Assembly: GCA_963721725.1 (NCBI GenBank)
Contig: CAVRLX010000003.1
Span: forward strand, 310,001 to 374,000
Direction: 5' to 3'
Source of the DNA: RI-153 sp963721725
GTDB taxonomy: Bacteria > Chloroflexota > Anaerolineae > Caldilineales > Caldilineaceae
DNA: 64,000 nt
Every line of letters starts with the position of its first letter. Within the stretch, counting starts at the first letter, position 1. Below are positions 19,174 to 27,434 of the stretch, piece after piece. The position numbers and the translations under genes are program-made. The notes under the pieces are model-generated. The model saw only the letters and a list, made by a program, of their open reading frames with translations. It made no database searches and was not told the origin of the DNA.

Positions 19174-22100
19174 TTATCCGCCCTGGAAGGTCACATAATG
19201 GCACGAGAAATCATTCTCGGTGCTCTTACGGTGCGGCACCACAATCGTGGGACTAATCGGGCTTCCCCCACCATCTAGGACCAGAATCCGTAGATCCTGC
19301 GCAGCATCAGAATAGAGCGGAAAGTCGAAAAGCCCATAATCAGCCGTACTGCTCTTGCTCACCGCCTCGTAGACATTGCCCCATCCATCTTCCAGTCGGA
19401 TGCGTATCCCGGCTACGGGTCCGCCGTTCCAATTGATCACCCGCCCCATCATATAACGTCCGGGGCAGTTGTTGTCGTGATAGACGTTCGCCAACTGATA
19501 GGCAGTACGCGGTGGCTGCGGAGTTGGTGTGGCTGGCGGCAGCGGTGTAAACGTGGGTGGCAACGGCGTGACTGTAGGCGGTAACGGCGTAACCGTTGGC
19601 GGTAACGGCGTAACCGTTGGCGCTAATGGTGTGAACGTTGGTGTCATCGTCGGTAGCACGCGGGTGGGTGTTGCCGTGTTTGGAAGTTGCCCAGGGGCAA
19701 GCGTTGGCGTCTTGGTGGGCGTCGGCGTCTTGGTGGGCGTCGGTGTCTTGGTAGGCGTCTGTGTATTGGTGGGCGTCGGCAAAGGGGTCGGCGTCTGTGT
19801 ATTGGTGGGCGTCGGCGTGGGCACGATAGGCTGAATCTTTACCGTGGCGGTGGATTGCCCCACCTCACTGCGATTGATGGAGACAGAGCCAAACTGCTTT
19901 TCGACTTCGTCACAGGCTCCCAGGCTCACTTGCCCATTCACACGACCCGTGTAGCCTAAAGCCGTGCGCCGATCTTGGATCATCTCGTCGCTGAGACCGT
20001 GGGCATTAATTGCCAGATCAATGAGAGGTTCGGATCTGCCCTGGAAGCCCAAGAGAGCAACAATCGTATTCAACGAAGCCTGTTTGTCACCCGCTTCTTC
20101 CAATGCCAGTTGAACCGCTGCCGGTGGCCCCAGGCGGGCAGGTAGGCGCACAAGTGTGCGCACAGTGCCGCCATCTTCCAGGCAGTAGCCCAAGAAGCGC
20201 CCCCCCTGGGTAACCGTAAGCGACGGTGCAGTGACCACGCTATCTGAAAGTGGCCCGCCGCTGCCTTCGGCCAGTTGTAGCCAAGATTTACTGTAGTACT
20301 CGCCGCTGCCTGCTCGACAGGTCATGCCGGGAGGGCAGGCATCTCTCATTTCTACATCGGGCGAAACGGGGAATTCCCAAGCAGTTTCTTCTTCAGGCGC
20401 ACCAATCCGGGCGCGCAAATCAGGATCCCCAATCACAGCTTCCATAAAGCTGTTCCAGATAGCCCCGGCTGTATTGGAGCCAGTGGCCCCGCCATTCATA
20501 GGCTGGCCCTGAGTATTGCCTACCCAGACGCCGGCGAGCAGATAGCGGGTGAAGCCAACCGTCCAGTTATCACGATTATCGTCAGTGGTGCCGGTTTTGG
20601 CCGCTGCCGGTCGGCTCAGGCGTAGACGGTTGTTGACCCCAAAGGCCAGTTCGCGGGCGGCATTGTCACTGAGCATGTCGGTGACCAGAAAGGCCGTGGC
20701 GTCAGAGATCACCTGTTGGCCCTGGCCGTAATCGATTTCATCCACCAACGAGCGGCCCACAGAATCATGAATCGCCAAGAAAGGCCGAGCAGCTAGAAAA
20801 CGCCCCTGGTTAGAGATCGTGTGATAGGCAGTTGCCAAGTCCAGTAACGTCACCTCACCGCCGCCCAGAGTCAGGCTGAGACCATACCATTCTGGCCCAC
20901 GCGAAAGGCTGCGAATGCCCATCTGGCGGGCTATATCCAACATGCGTGCCACGCCCACTTGATCAAGCAATTTGATGACAGGAACATTGTAGCTGTTGGC
21001 AAGAGCTATGCGGGCCGTAACCGGGCCGTGGAAGGTGCGATCATAATTCTTCGGCTCATAGTCGGGTAGCCCCTGGATTTTGTAACGAGCGGGCGTGTCC
21101 CACAACACCGTGGCCGGGCTAATCATATTGTCTTCAATGGCCGTACTAAAGAGGATGGGCTTAATCGAACTGCCCGGCTGACGCAGACGGGTGGCAACAT
21201 TCACCTGCCCATCAATGGCATTATTGGTATAATCCGCACTGCCCACCATTGCCAAAATTTCGGCAGTGCCTGGTTTCATGGCGACCAACGCAGCATTGTT
21301 TAGCTCAAAGCTGGCCGCCAGTTCGCTGACCTGCTGGGAAACCACAGTTTGCGCCACTTCTTGCAGGGTCAAGTCTAGCGTGCTGTAGATGTTCAAACCG
21401 CCGCGCCGTGTGAAACCAGTGCCCAGTTGGGAATCGAGTTCGGCCACAAGGTAGTTGACAAAATGGGGGGCGCGAATGGGGATCTGTTCCGGGGCAGGGC
21501 TAAGCAGAATCGGATCGGCAAAGAGGGCATCGGCCTCAGCTTCGGTCAGATAGCCATGCCGCACCATCAAACTTAACACCGTTTGCTGGCGCTGGCGCAC
21601 TGCTTGGAAATTGACCAACGGATCAAAGACGGCGGGCTGTTGCGGAATTCCTGCCAGCAGCGCAGCTTCAGCTTGGGTGAGGTCCGCCGCGCTTTTGCCA
21701 AAATAGACCTGTGCTGCCGCTTCTGGGCCATAGGTGCGGTGGCCGTAGTTGAGCATATTGAGATACATCTCCAATATCTCTTCTTTAGTATAAGTTTCGG
21801 TCAGCTCGCGGGCAATCGTCACTTCAAGGGCTTTGCGGTCCAACGATTGGTCATAACGGTTGTCCGCCCCCAAAAAGAGATTGCGGGCCAGTTGCATCGT
21901 AATCGTGCTGGCGCCAGAAACAATATCGCCTTGTTCCATGTTCTGCATGGCTGCGCCGGCAATGCGGATAGGATCAACGCCCGTATTAATAAAGAAGGTG
22001 GCATCTTCGGTAGCAACAGTTGCATCGATCAAATAGGGCGAGATACGGCTAATGGGAACCCAAGTGCGGCGGCCTTCATTGTAGAGTTCGGCCAACAGTT

Positions 22101-22335
22101 CGCCATTGCGGTCATAGATGCGCGTGGTTTGGAAAAGTCGGGGCAACGGACCCGGCTGATATTGCTGTAAATAGGCTTCGACTACCGTAGAGAGTTCGCT
22201 GGCCGGGCGCGGATTTACGCTAGGAATCTCCTCGTCGGAGCAGGCTGCCAGCAACAGAGTCAGCAATAGAAGACAAAAAACTTGCAGCGGGCGCAGATTG
22301 GCAGCCCAGTCTTTGGGGAAGAAATTTAGGTGCAT
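19174..22335 (-). CDS. Bifunctional penicillin-binding protein 1A with Thr/Pro tail and C-terminal domain
   Basis: A 1053-residue class A PBP that polymerises and cross-links peptidoglycan at the outer face of the membrane. The N-terminus ends in a lipobox-like LLLAAC (Cys 32). The glycosyltransferase domain shows the catalytic Glu in VATEDATFF and SGASTITMQLARN. The transpeptidase has SSIKP (Ser nucleophile), SYN and KTGTTDDNRD. After about residue 850 there is an unusual extension: TPTPT-type and 'PTVTPLPP' repeats, then a domain of about 110 residues (YHDNNCPGRYMMGRVINWNG...) that resembles a carboxypeptidase-regulatory-like fold. The ATG at 22335 has AAGGAT seven bases upstream. Confidence 0.92.
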   Translation of the reverse strand: MHLNFFPKDWAANLRPLQVFCLLLLTLLLAACSDEEIPSVNPRPASELSTVVEAYLQQYQPGPLPRLFQTTRIYDRNGELLAELYNEGRRTWVPISRISPYLIDATVATEDATFFINTGVDPIRIAGAAMQNMEQGDIVSGASTITMQLARNLFLGADNRYDQSLDRKALEVTIARELTETYTKEEILEMYLNMLNYGHRTYGPEAAAQVYFGKSAADLTQAEAALLAGIPQQPAVFDPLVNFQAVRQRQQTVLSLMVRHGYLTEAEADALFADPILLSPAPEQIPIRAPHFVNYLVAELDSQLGTGFTRRGGLNIYSTLDLTLQEVAQTVVSQQVSELAASFELNNAALVAMKPGTAEILAMVGSADYTNNAIDGQVNVATRLRQPGSSIKPILFSTAIEDNMISPATVLWDTPARYKIQGLPDYEPKNYDRTFHGPVTARIALANSYNVPVIKLLDQVGVARMLDIARQMGIRSLSRGPEWYGLSLTLGGGEVTLLDLATAYHTISNQGRFLAARPFLAIHDSVGRSLVDEIDYGQGQQVISDATAFLVTDMLSDNAARELAFGVNNRLRLSRPAAAKTGTTDDNRDNWTVGFTRYLLAGVWVGNTQGQPMNGGATGSNTAGAIWNSFMEAVIGDPDLRARIGAPEEETAWEFPVSPDVEMRDACPPGMTCRAGSGEYYSKSWLQLAEGSGGPLSDSVVTAPSLTVTQGGRFLGYCLEDGGTVRTLVRLPARLGPPAAVQLALEEAGDKQASLNTIVALLGFQGRSEPLIDLAINAHGLSDEMIQDRRTALGYTGRVNGQVSLGACDEVEKQFGSVSINRSEVGQSTATVKIQPIVPTPTPTNTQTPTPLPTPTNTQTPTKTPTPTKTPTPTKTPTLAPGQLPNTATPTRVLPTMTPTFTPLAPTVTPLPPTVTPLPPTVTPLPPTFTPLPPATPTPQPPRTAYQLANVYHDNNCPGRYMMGRVINWNGGPVAGIRIRLEDGWGNVYEAVSKSSTADYGLFDFPLYSDAAQDLRILVLDGGGSPISPTIVVPHRKSTENDFSCHYVTFQGG
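19526..19835. repeat. Coding tandem repeats in the PBP1A tail
   Basis: Two arrays encode the Thr/Pro linker. Around 19555-19635 the unit GGCGGTAACGGCGTAACCGTT is repeated with few changes. Around 19700-19825 units of the type TTGGTGGGCGTCGGCGTC alternate. Such arrays expand and shrink by slippage, so linker length may vary between strains. Confidence 0.85.
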
Positions 22336-22565
22336 ACAGACGATCCTTCAAAAATAACAAAGATAGGCCGGGCTATCAACAACGTTGAAATGTACGCTTT
22401 TGTTTCCCTTTCAGAGGGAATCGATCACACTGCAAATCCAAACATTAAATGCAGCAGAAAGCATGTTGGGCGCATCATTCGTGATCGGGGAACGGAATGG
22501 GCCGAGATAGAAGCATATCCCGTAACTTAGCAGAGAAGATCATGCGGAAGCAAACGGTTATCGTT

Positions 22566-22594
22566 ATTGTACACAATTTGCAAAGTAATTTCTA
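22566..22594 (-). promoter_or_regulatory. Candidate PBP1A promoter
   Basis: On the minus strand TAGAAA (22594-22589) and TACAAT (22571-22566) are 17 bp apart. The leader would be about 230 nt. The -35 match is only four of six. Confidence 0.35.
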
Positions 22595-22678
22595 GCTTTG
22601 CTTTAGCACGGAAGGGTATACTTTTGAGATCTATTTAAAGCATAGAAATTAGAAACATAGAAAGAAAAAAAGTATAAA

Positions 22679-22705
22679 AAAAGGTTACCCACATGGATAA
22701 CCTTT
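22679..22705 (-). terminator. Terminator of tRNA-Cys
   Basis: AAAAGGTTA and TAACCTTTT form a stem closing a short GC-containing loop, with an A run on the plus strand (U tract on the minus strand). It lies five bases beyond the tRNA 3' end. Confidence 0.75.
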
Positions 22706-22707
22706 TC

Positions 22708-22780
<73 letters not shown>

Positions 22781-22838
22781 AAAATGTGCGCCATAGGGAG
22801 GGCATCAATTGACAGCATACTATCAAGGGAGTATAAAA

Positions 22839-23285
22839 ATGTCAAATGAACCTAAATCAGTTTTGCAAACCCTTTATCGGAAGAACCATAAGGATAATAG
22901 CGTGAGCGAACCACGCCAAGCCAAACGCAAACGTGATGAGATGTGCCAGTGTGCCCGATGCGGGGTGGAATTTCTTTGGTCCGCCGAGGAACAGCGCCAC
23001 CAAGTCGAAAATGAAGCCCCCACCACTTGTGCAGGCTGTCGCATGTTGACGCCCACCGCGGGCCGTGAACGTGGGGTGGTCAAATGGTATGATGCGCGCA
23101 AAAAGTATGGCTTTATTGTGCGCCAAAAGGAGACCGAGATCTTTACGCACCGTTCGCAAGTGGAAGAGAGCGGGCGTTTGCATGAAGGGGATCTCGTCGA
23201 ATTTCGCGCCGTGCAGGGCGACAAAGGCTGGATGGCAAGCGAAGTGCGACGGCTAGAGGTGGCAGTACCGGAAGACTCAGCCTGA
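22839..23285 (+). CDS. Zinc-ribbon plus cold-shock domain protein
   Basis: A 148-residue protein. The first 35 residues are charged and low complexity. Residues about 46-75 form a zinc ribbon with two CxxC pairs (CQCARC and CAGC; the spacing suits the zf-trcl family). The C-terminal 65 residues are a cold-shock domain: GVVKWYDARKKYGFI contains the RNP1-like KYGFI, and EIFTHRSQV the RNP2-like part. It probably binds single-stranded RNA or DNA. AGGGAG lies seven bases upstream of the ATG. Its last 9 bp overlap the convergent glycosyltransferase gene. A TTGACA/TATAAA pair overlaps the Shine-Dalgarno (see rejected items). Confidence 0.85.
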   Translation: MSNEPKSVLQTLYRKNHKDNSVSEPRQAKRKRDEMCQCARCGVEFLWSAEEQRHQVENEAPTTCAGCRMLTPTAGRERGVVKWYDARKKYGFIVRQKETEIFTHRSQVEESGRLHEGDLVEFRAVQGDKGWMASEVRRLEVAVPEDSA

Positions 23286-24398
23286 GACGGCCACCACGTC
23301 GTCTATAAACGCATCGTAATGCGCGGCCACTCCGGGCCAATCAAACTGGGCGCGCACGTGGGTCTGGAGTGAAGGCGGGGCAGGACGAGGCAGAGTGAGC
23401 CGTAGCACCGCTTTGGCATAAAGCGCCTTGTCATCGGCATAGAGGCAGGCCGGGTGCAGATCAGGCGGAACTAACTCTGGATAGCTCAGCCTCTGGGGCA
23501 AAAGCGGGAATGCACCCGCCACCATCGCCTCTAAGATGCTGACGCCGAAGAACTCATGATCTGCCGTGCTGATCACCAGATCAGCCTCGCCCAAAAGCCG
23601 TTGATAATCGGCCTTGTCGCGCAAGAAGCCCCAGTGCACAATGTGATCGGCCAGCCGCGTGTGTGCCTCTGCAAATTCCGTCGGGGCATTGCGGAAATTT
23701 TCCCCGGCCACCGCCAGTCGAAAGCGTACGCCATCGTTGTGCAGCCGATAGAGCAGGGCAAAGAAACGGTCGGGCCGTTTATCATATTCCCAGCGTTGGT
23801 TCCAAACAATTAAGGGGGGCTGTGGCGACTGGACAGTCTCCACCCGCAGCGGAAAAGGCGTACAGTCGATGCCCACTGGCAAAACATGACTGCGTGTGTA
23901 GACGCTTTCAATGTCCTGTAAATTGCTATAATCGGGGAATTGTTTCAACAGCCGAGGCAATTCGTCAAACCAACTGGCGCGGTGAAAATGGCTGTTAAAA
24001 AGCGTGTGCGTTGCCGCCAACTGACTAATCCAGTTAATCATGGCGTAGGTTAAGTCGGGCGACTCGCCGGGCCGCGGCGGATAGGTCAACTGGTTTTCGT
24101 GCATGTAGAGCAGTGTAGGGATGGACGCAGGCAGATCTGACCGCAACAGGCCCAGCCATGCCGTCAGATTCAGCATGTCAGTTGCCAAAATGACATCGGG
24201 CCTCTCATGGGTCTGTAAAAGGTGGCGAGCCAGCGACGCCAGTTCAATGGCCCCGCCCTGCATTCGCCATTTCCAAAAACGACCGGGCAAGGTCAACAGG
24301 CGGATCTGATGGCGGCTGTGACGGTGATAGCCTTCGGCCCAGGCCCGGTGGCTGCCTGTGTGATAGGGAGAAAGCAGCCAGATTTGATGGGATTGCAT
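23277..24398 (-). CDS. tRNA-queuosine alpha-mannosyltransferase-like glycosyltransferase (DUF3524/GTDC1 type)
   Basis: A 373-residue GT4-like enzyme. The N-terminus (LLSPYHTGSHRAWAEGY ... LLTLPGRFWKWRMQGGA) matches the DUF3524 domain of GTDC1/QTMAN, including the 'GSH..w' and 'LP.r.WkWRm' signatures. The C-terminal half has WNQRWEYDKRPDRFF and the nucleotide-sugar-binding segment EFFGVSILEAMVAGAFPLLP. Animal QTMAN mannosylates queuosine in tRNA-Asp; whether bacterial homologs act on tRNA is not settled. AGGAAGAG precedes the ATG. It is divergent from the bifunctional nuclease gene. No queuosine-synthesis gene is in the window. Confidence 0.8.
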   Translation of the reverse strand: MQSHQIWLLSPYHTGSHRAWAEGYHRHSRHQIRLLTLPGRFWKWRMQGGAIELASLARHLLQTHERPDVILATDMLNLTAWLGLLRSDLPASIPTLLYMHENQLTYPPRPGESPDLTYAMINWISQLAATHTLFNSHFHRASWFDELPRLLKQFPDYSNLQDIESVYTRSHVLPVGIDCTPFPLRVETVQSPQPPLIVWNQRWEYDKRPDRFFALLYRLHNDGVRFRLAVAGENFRNAPTEFAEAHTRLADHIVHWGFLRDKADYQRLLGEADLVISTADHEFFGVSILEAMVAGAFPLLPQRLSYPELVPPDLHPACLYADDKALYAKAVLRLTLPRPAPPSLQTHVRAQFDWPGVAAHYDAFIDDVVAVSG

Positions 24399-24431
24399 AA
24401 ACTCTTCCTGACTTTGTGAGGAAACATCACT

Positions 24432-24459
24432 TTGCGGCCTTTGGCAGCTATGCTATACT
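24432..24459 (+). promoter_or_regulatory. Candidate promoter of the bifunctional nuclease gene
   Basis: TTGCGG (24432-24437), a 16-bp spacer and TATACT (24454-24459). The leader would be about 70 nt. The -10 is good and the -35 is weak. Confidence 0.35.
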
Positions 24460-24533
24460 CTTGAAAAGAATCCGCGACTGCGCAAGACCGAACCTCGGTG
24501 CATACTTACAAGCTGGACTTGGGAGCATCCATT

Positions 24534-25058
24534 ATGATTGAAGTGACAATAGATAGCGTACGGGTCAGTCTGATGTCGCAACACCGCATTGTTGTACTGC
24601 GCGAAGAGAATGGGGAACGCTATTTGCCCATTTGGATTGGTCCGCCGGAAGCAGACGCCATCACGATCCAACTCCAGGGCGTTGAAGTGGCCCGGCCCAT
24701 GACCCACGATCTGCTCAAACAGATGATTGAAACCCTTGACGGCGAAATTGCCTATGTGGTGATCAACGATCTGCAAAATGATACCTTCTATGCCAAAATT
24801 GTGCTCACTTTCCACGGCGACACTATCGAAGTGGACAGCCGCCCCAGCGATGCTGTCGCTTTGGCCGTGCGGGTGGATGCGCCGATTTACGTGGAAGATG
24901 AGGTGATGGATCGGGCGGGGATGGAGCCTGAAGAAGAATTGAGTCTTACTGACAAAGCAAGTGAAGGGCGTCGGGAAAGCGTGGCCGCAGTTGAAGAAGG
25001 CGACGAAGATCTGGATGTGTTTCGGGATTTCATTGAGGGTTTAGATATTGATAACTAA
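24534..25058 (+). CDS. Bifunctional nuclease family protein (BFN/DUF151)
   Basis: A 174-residue protein with the DUF151 signatures: VVLREENGERYLPIWIGPPEADAI near the start and SRPSDAVALAVRVDAPIYV in the middle. The C-terminal 45 residues are acidic, as is common in these proteins from high-GC bacteria. Members have been reported to have DNase and RNase activity; the physiological role in bacteria is unclear. The start at 24534 has GGGAG nine bases upstream. It is followed by a terminator and then the replication genes. Confidence 0.9.
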   Translation: MIEVTIDSVRVSLMSQHRIVVLREENGERYLPIWIGPPEADAITIQLQGVEVARPMTHDLLKQMIETLDGEIAYVVINDLQNDTFYAKIVLTFHGDTIEVDSRPSDAVALAVRVDAPIYVEDEVMDRAGMEPEEELSLTDKASEGRRESVAAVEEGDEDLDVFRDFIEGLDIDN

Positions 25059-25109
25059 GCGGTGCGCGTTCTAATTGTATAACGCTTTGTTCGGACTTAT
25101 TTGAACAGG

Positions 25110-25143
25110 ACGGCGAGAAACCTTCGGGGTGCTCGCCGTTTTT
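25110..25143 (+). terminator. Intrinsic terminator of the bifunctional nuclease gene
   Basis: ACGGCGAG and CTCGCCGT form an 8-bp stem with a 14-base loop, followed by TTTTT. Confidence 0.85.
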
Positions 25144-25155
25144 ATGCCCTTGAAC

Positions 25156-25164
25156 TTATCCACA
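25156..25164 (+). promoter_or_regulatory. Consensus DnaA box upstream of dnaB
   Basis: TTATCCACA, an exact DnaA-box consensus, lies 68 bp before the dnaB ATG. A degraded copy (TTATTCCCC) is about 30 bp further on. A single box suggests DnaA control of dnaB rather than an origin. Confidence 0.45.
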
Positions 25165-25231
25165 GCCTTTCCCCAGGTTTTGCCCAATTTATTCCCCAAT
25201 CCGGGGTCCGATACGTGAATGGTCAGCCAGC

Positions 25232-26597
25232 ATGACTGAAACTAGTGAAGCCACCATTAAATCCATCCCGGCCAATCTTGAAGCCGAGCGAGCCGTGTTG
25301 GGATCGCTGCTTATTGATCCCGATGCCATTGTCAAGGTGGCAAGTTTTCTGCGTGCCGAGGATTTTTATCGCGAGCGACACCAATGGATCTATGGCGCGC
25401 TCACCCTCTTGCACGAACGCCGCGAACCCGCCGACTTTGTAACGTTGGTGGATGAACTGGAACGCAAGGAACAACTGGAAGAAGTGGGCGGCCCTGCCTA
25501 CATCACCGAGTTGATCAACAGCACGCCCACGGCCATCTATGTGGACTATTACGCGCGCATTGTCGAGCGCACGGCGATTTTGCGCCGTCTCATCGGCGCG
25601 GCGGGCAAGATCGCCGAACTGGCCTATGACGAGAGCAACGACGTTGATGATGTGGTGGATCGGGCCGAGCAGATTATCTTTGGCGTCAGCGAAAGCCGCA
25701 TCCACCGCGAGCTGACGCCCATTAGCAGCATCATGCAGACCGTTGTGGACCAGATCGACTTTTTGGCCCGCAACCAGAATACGCTAATGGGCGTGCCCAC
25801 TGGCTTTACTATGTTGGATAAAATGCTGGGCGGCTTTCAAAAGAGTGATCTGATTATCTTGGCTGGGCGGCCTGGCATGGGCAAATCCAGCCTGGGCCTC
25901 AGCATTGCCCAGAATGCAGCCAAACGCTACAACGCGCGGCGTGGCCGTCTTCAGCCTGGAGATGAGCAACGAGCAGCTTGTGCAACGCCTGCTTTCCGTA
26001 GAATCGGCGATTGACAGTCATCGGCTGCGCCTGGGCCAGGTCTACGAAGAGGAGTGGCCGATCTTGATGGAAGCGGCCAACACGCTGGCCGCCACCAAGA
26101 TTTTCATTGACGATACGCCGGGGGCTTCGGTGATGGACATCCGCACCAAAGCGCGGCGGCTCTATGCCGAACATGGCATCGACATGATTGTGATTGACTA
26201 TATGCAGTTGATGACTGGCAACAAAAATAGCAAGGGCGGCGAAAATCGTCAGCAAGAGATCAGTTTTATCAGCCGTTCGCTCAAAGAGCTGGCACGCGAA
26301 CTTAACGTGCCGGTGCTGGCGCTGAGCCAGTTGAGCCGTGCCGTGGAAAGCCGCGCCGACAAGCGCCCCATGCTTTCGGACCTGAGAGAGAGCGGTTCAA
26401 TAGAGCAGGACGCGGACGTAGTGGCCTTCATTTATCGCGAAGATTACTATGTCGAGGATACTGACCGCCAGAATATTGCCGATGTGATCATTGCCAAACA
26501 CCGCCATGGCTCCACGGGCACGGTCAGCCTCTTCTTCCGCAAAGAATTGACCCAGTTCCGTGATCTGGAAATTCAGCGCGAGGAGTTGGAGTATTAG
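25232..26597 (+). CDS. dnaB: Replicative DNA helicase DnaB (one frameshift)
   Basis: The replicative hexameric helicase, about 454 residues. The N-terminal domain (NLEAERAVLGSLLIDPDAI) and Walker A (GRPGMGKSSL) are in the first frame. VAVFSLEMSNEQLVQRLLS, Walker B (DMIVIDYMQLM), SQLSRAVESRADKRP and SDLRESGSIEQDADVV are in the second. One extra G near 25938 (CGCGGC instead of CGCGC) explains the change and would restore NARVAVFSLEMS. Because the gene is essential, the shift is almost certainly a sequence error. The ATG has no strong Shine-Dalgarno. It is followed by dnaD-like and helicase-loader genes. Confidence 0.95.
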
Positions 26598-26684
26598 TAA
26601 GTGGCAGGGGGTAAGTTGCATAAAATAGCATTGCCTTCCGCTACCGTGACTTGCAAACCTGCACCCTGGTCCAAAGAGAATCTT

Positions 26685-27434
26685 ATGCCCAAACAACTGC
26701 ACGGTTTTATTGGCTTTCCCGACAAGAAGATGAAAGCCGTCATCGTGCCCGATCTCTTTTTCACCGATCTGTTGCCACAGATCGACGATCTGGCCGAGCT
26801 GAAACTGACGGTCTACGCCTTCTGGCTGCTCAACGAGCAAGAGGGCGATCTGCGCTATCTGCGCGGCGCGGATCTGCGCGGTGATGACACCCTGTTGCGT
26901 AGCCTGACGCTGGAAAGCGATCTGCGTCCGCCGCTGGCTGCGCTGGCCGATGCGCTAGAACGGGCGGTGGCGCGCAACACGTTGCTGCGCCTAGAGGTGG
27001 AGACAGGCAGCGGGGCCGATACACTGAGCGAGGATTGGTACTTTCTTAACTCGCCCAAAGGCCGCCAAACCGTCGCCCTCATTCGGCAAGGACGGCTGGC
27101 CGAGTTGCAAAAGGTGATCCCCGCCGAGGCCCGCCTCACGGTGGATCGACCCAACATTTTTATTTTATACGAGCAGAATATTGGTCTGATGACCGAGTTA
27201 ATCGCTGAGCAACTGCGCGATATGGAAAAAACCTACCCGCCGGATTGGATCCAAGAGGCGTTCGAGATCGCCGTGGTCAACAACAAGCGGGCGTTGCGCT
27301 ATATCCAAGCCGTGCTCAAGCGCTGGGAGGCGGAAGGAAAAGATGAAGGATATACAGGATCTGGGCGAAATTCTGCGCCGAACGAATCCAAAAATTACAC
27401 CCCAGATGAATACTCGGATATCATCCGAAGCTAA
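26685..27434 (+). CDS. DnaD-domain replication protein
   Basis: A 249-residue protein whose C-terminal half holds a DnaD/DnaB_2 domain: YEQNIGLMTELIAEQL, then the characteristic YPPDWIQEAFEIAVVNNKRALRYIQAVLKRW. The N-terminal half (about 130 residues) probably corresponds to a winged-helix part but is divergent. In Firmicutes DnaD helps load the helicase at origins and restart sites; its place between dnaB and a DnaC-like loader supports that role here. The start at 26685 was chosen for the AAAGAGA upstream. Its last 92 bp overlap the loader gene. Confidence 0.85.
   Translation: MPKQLHGFIGFPDKKMKAVIVPDLFFTDLLPQIDDLAELKLTVYAFWLLNEQEGDLRYLRGADLRGDDTLLRSLTLESDLRPPLAALADALERAVARNTLLRLEVETGSGADTLSEDWYFLNSPKGRQTVALIRQGRLAELQKVIPAEARLTVDRPNIFILYEQNIGLMTELIAEQLRDMEKTYPPDWIQEAFEIAVVNNKRALRYIQAVLKRWEAEGKDEGYTGSGRNSAPNESKNYTPDEYSDIIRS

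Noticed and set aside
22330..22530. 66-codon plus-strand frame opposite the PBP1A start
   Set aside because: No ribosome-binding site and no recognisable protein features; it overlaps the PBP1A leader.
22809..22837. Near-perfect promoter TTGACA-17-TATAAA before the zinc-ribbon cold-shock gene
   Set aside because: The -10 overlaps the Shine-Dalgarno and transcription would begin after the ATG at 22839. Either the real start is further in (Met at 22941, weak Shine-Dalgarno) or the match is chance, so it was not annotated.
25140..25231. Replication origin near dnaB
   Set aside because: Only one exact DnaA box and no AT-rich unwinding region, dnaA or dnaN nearby.
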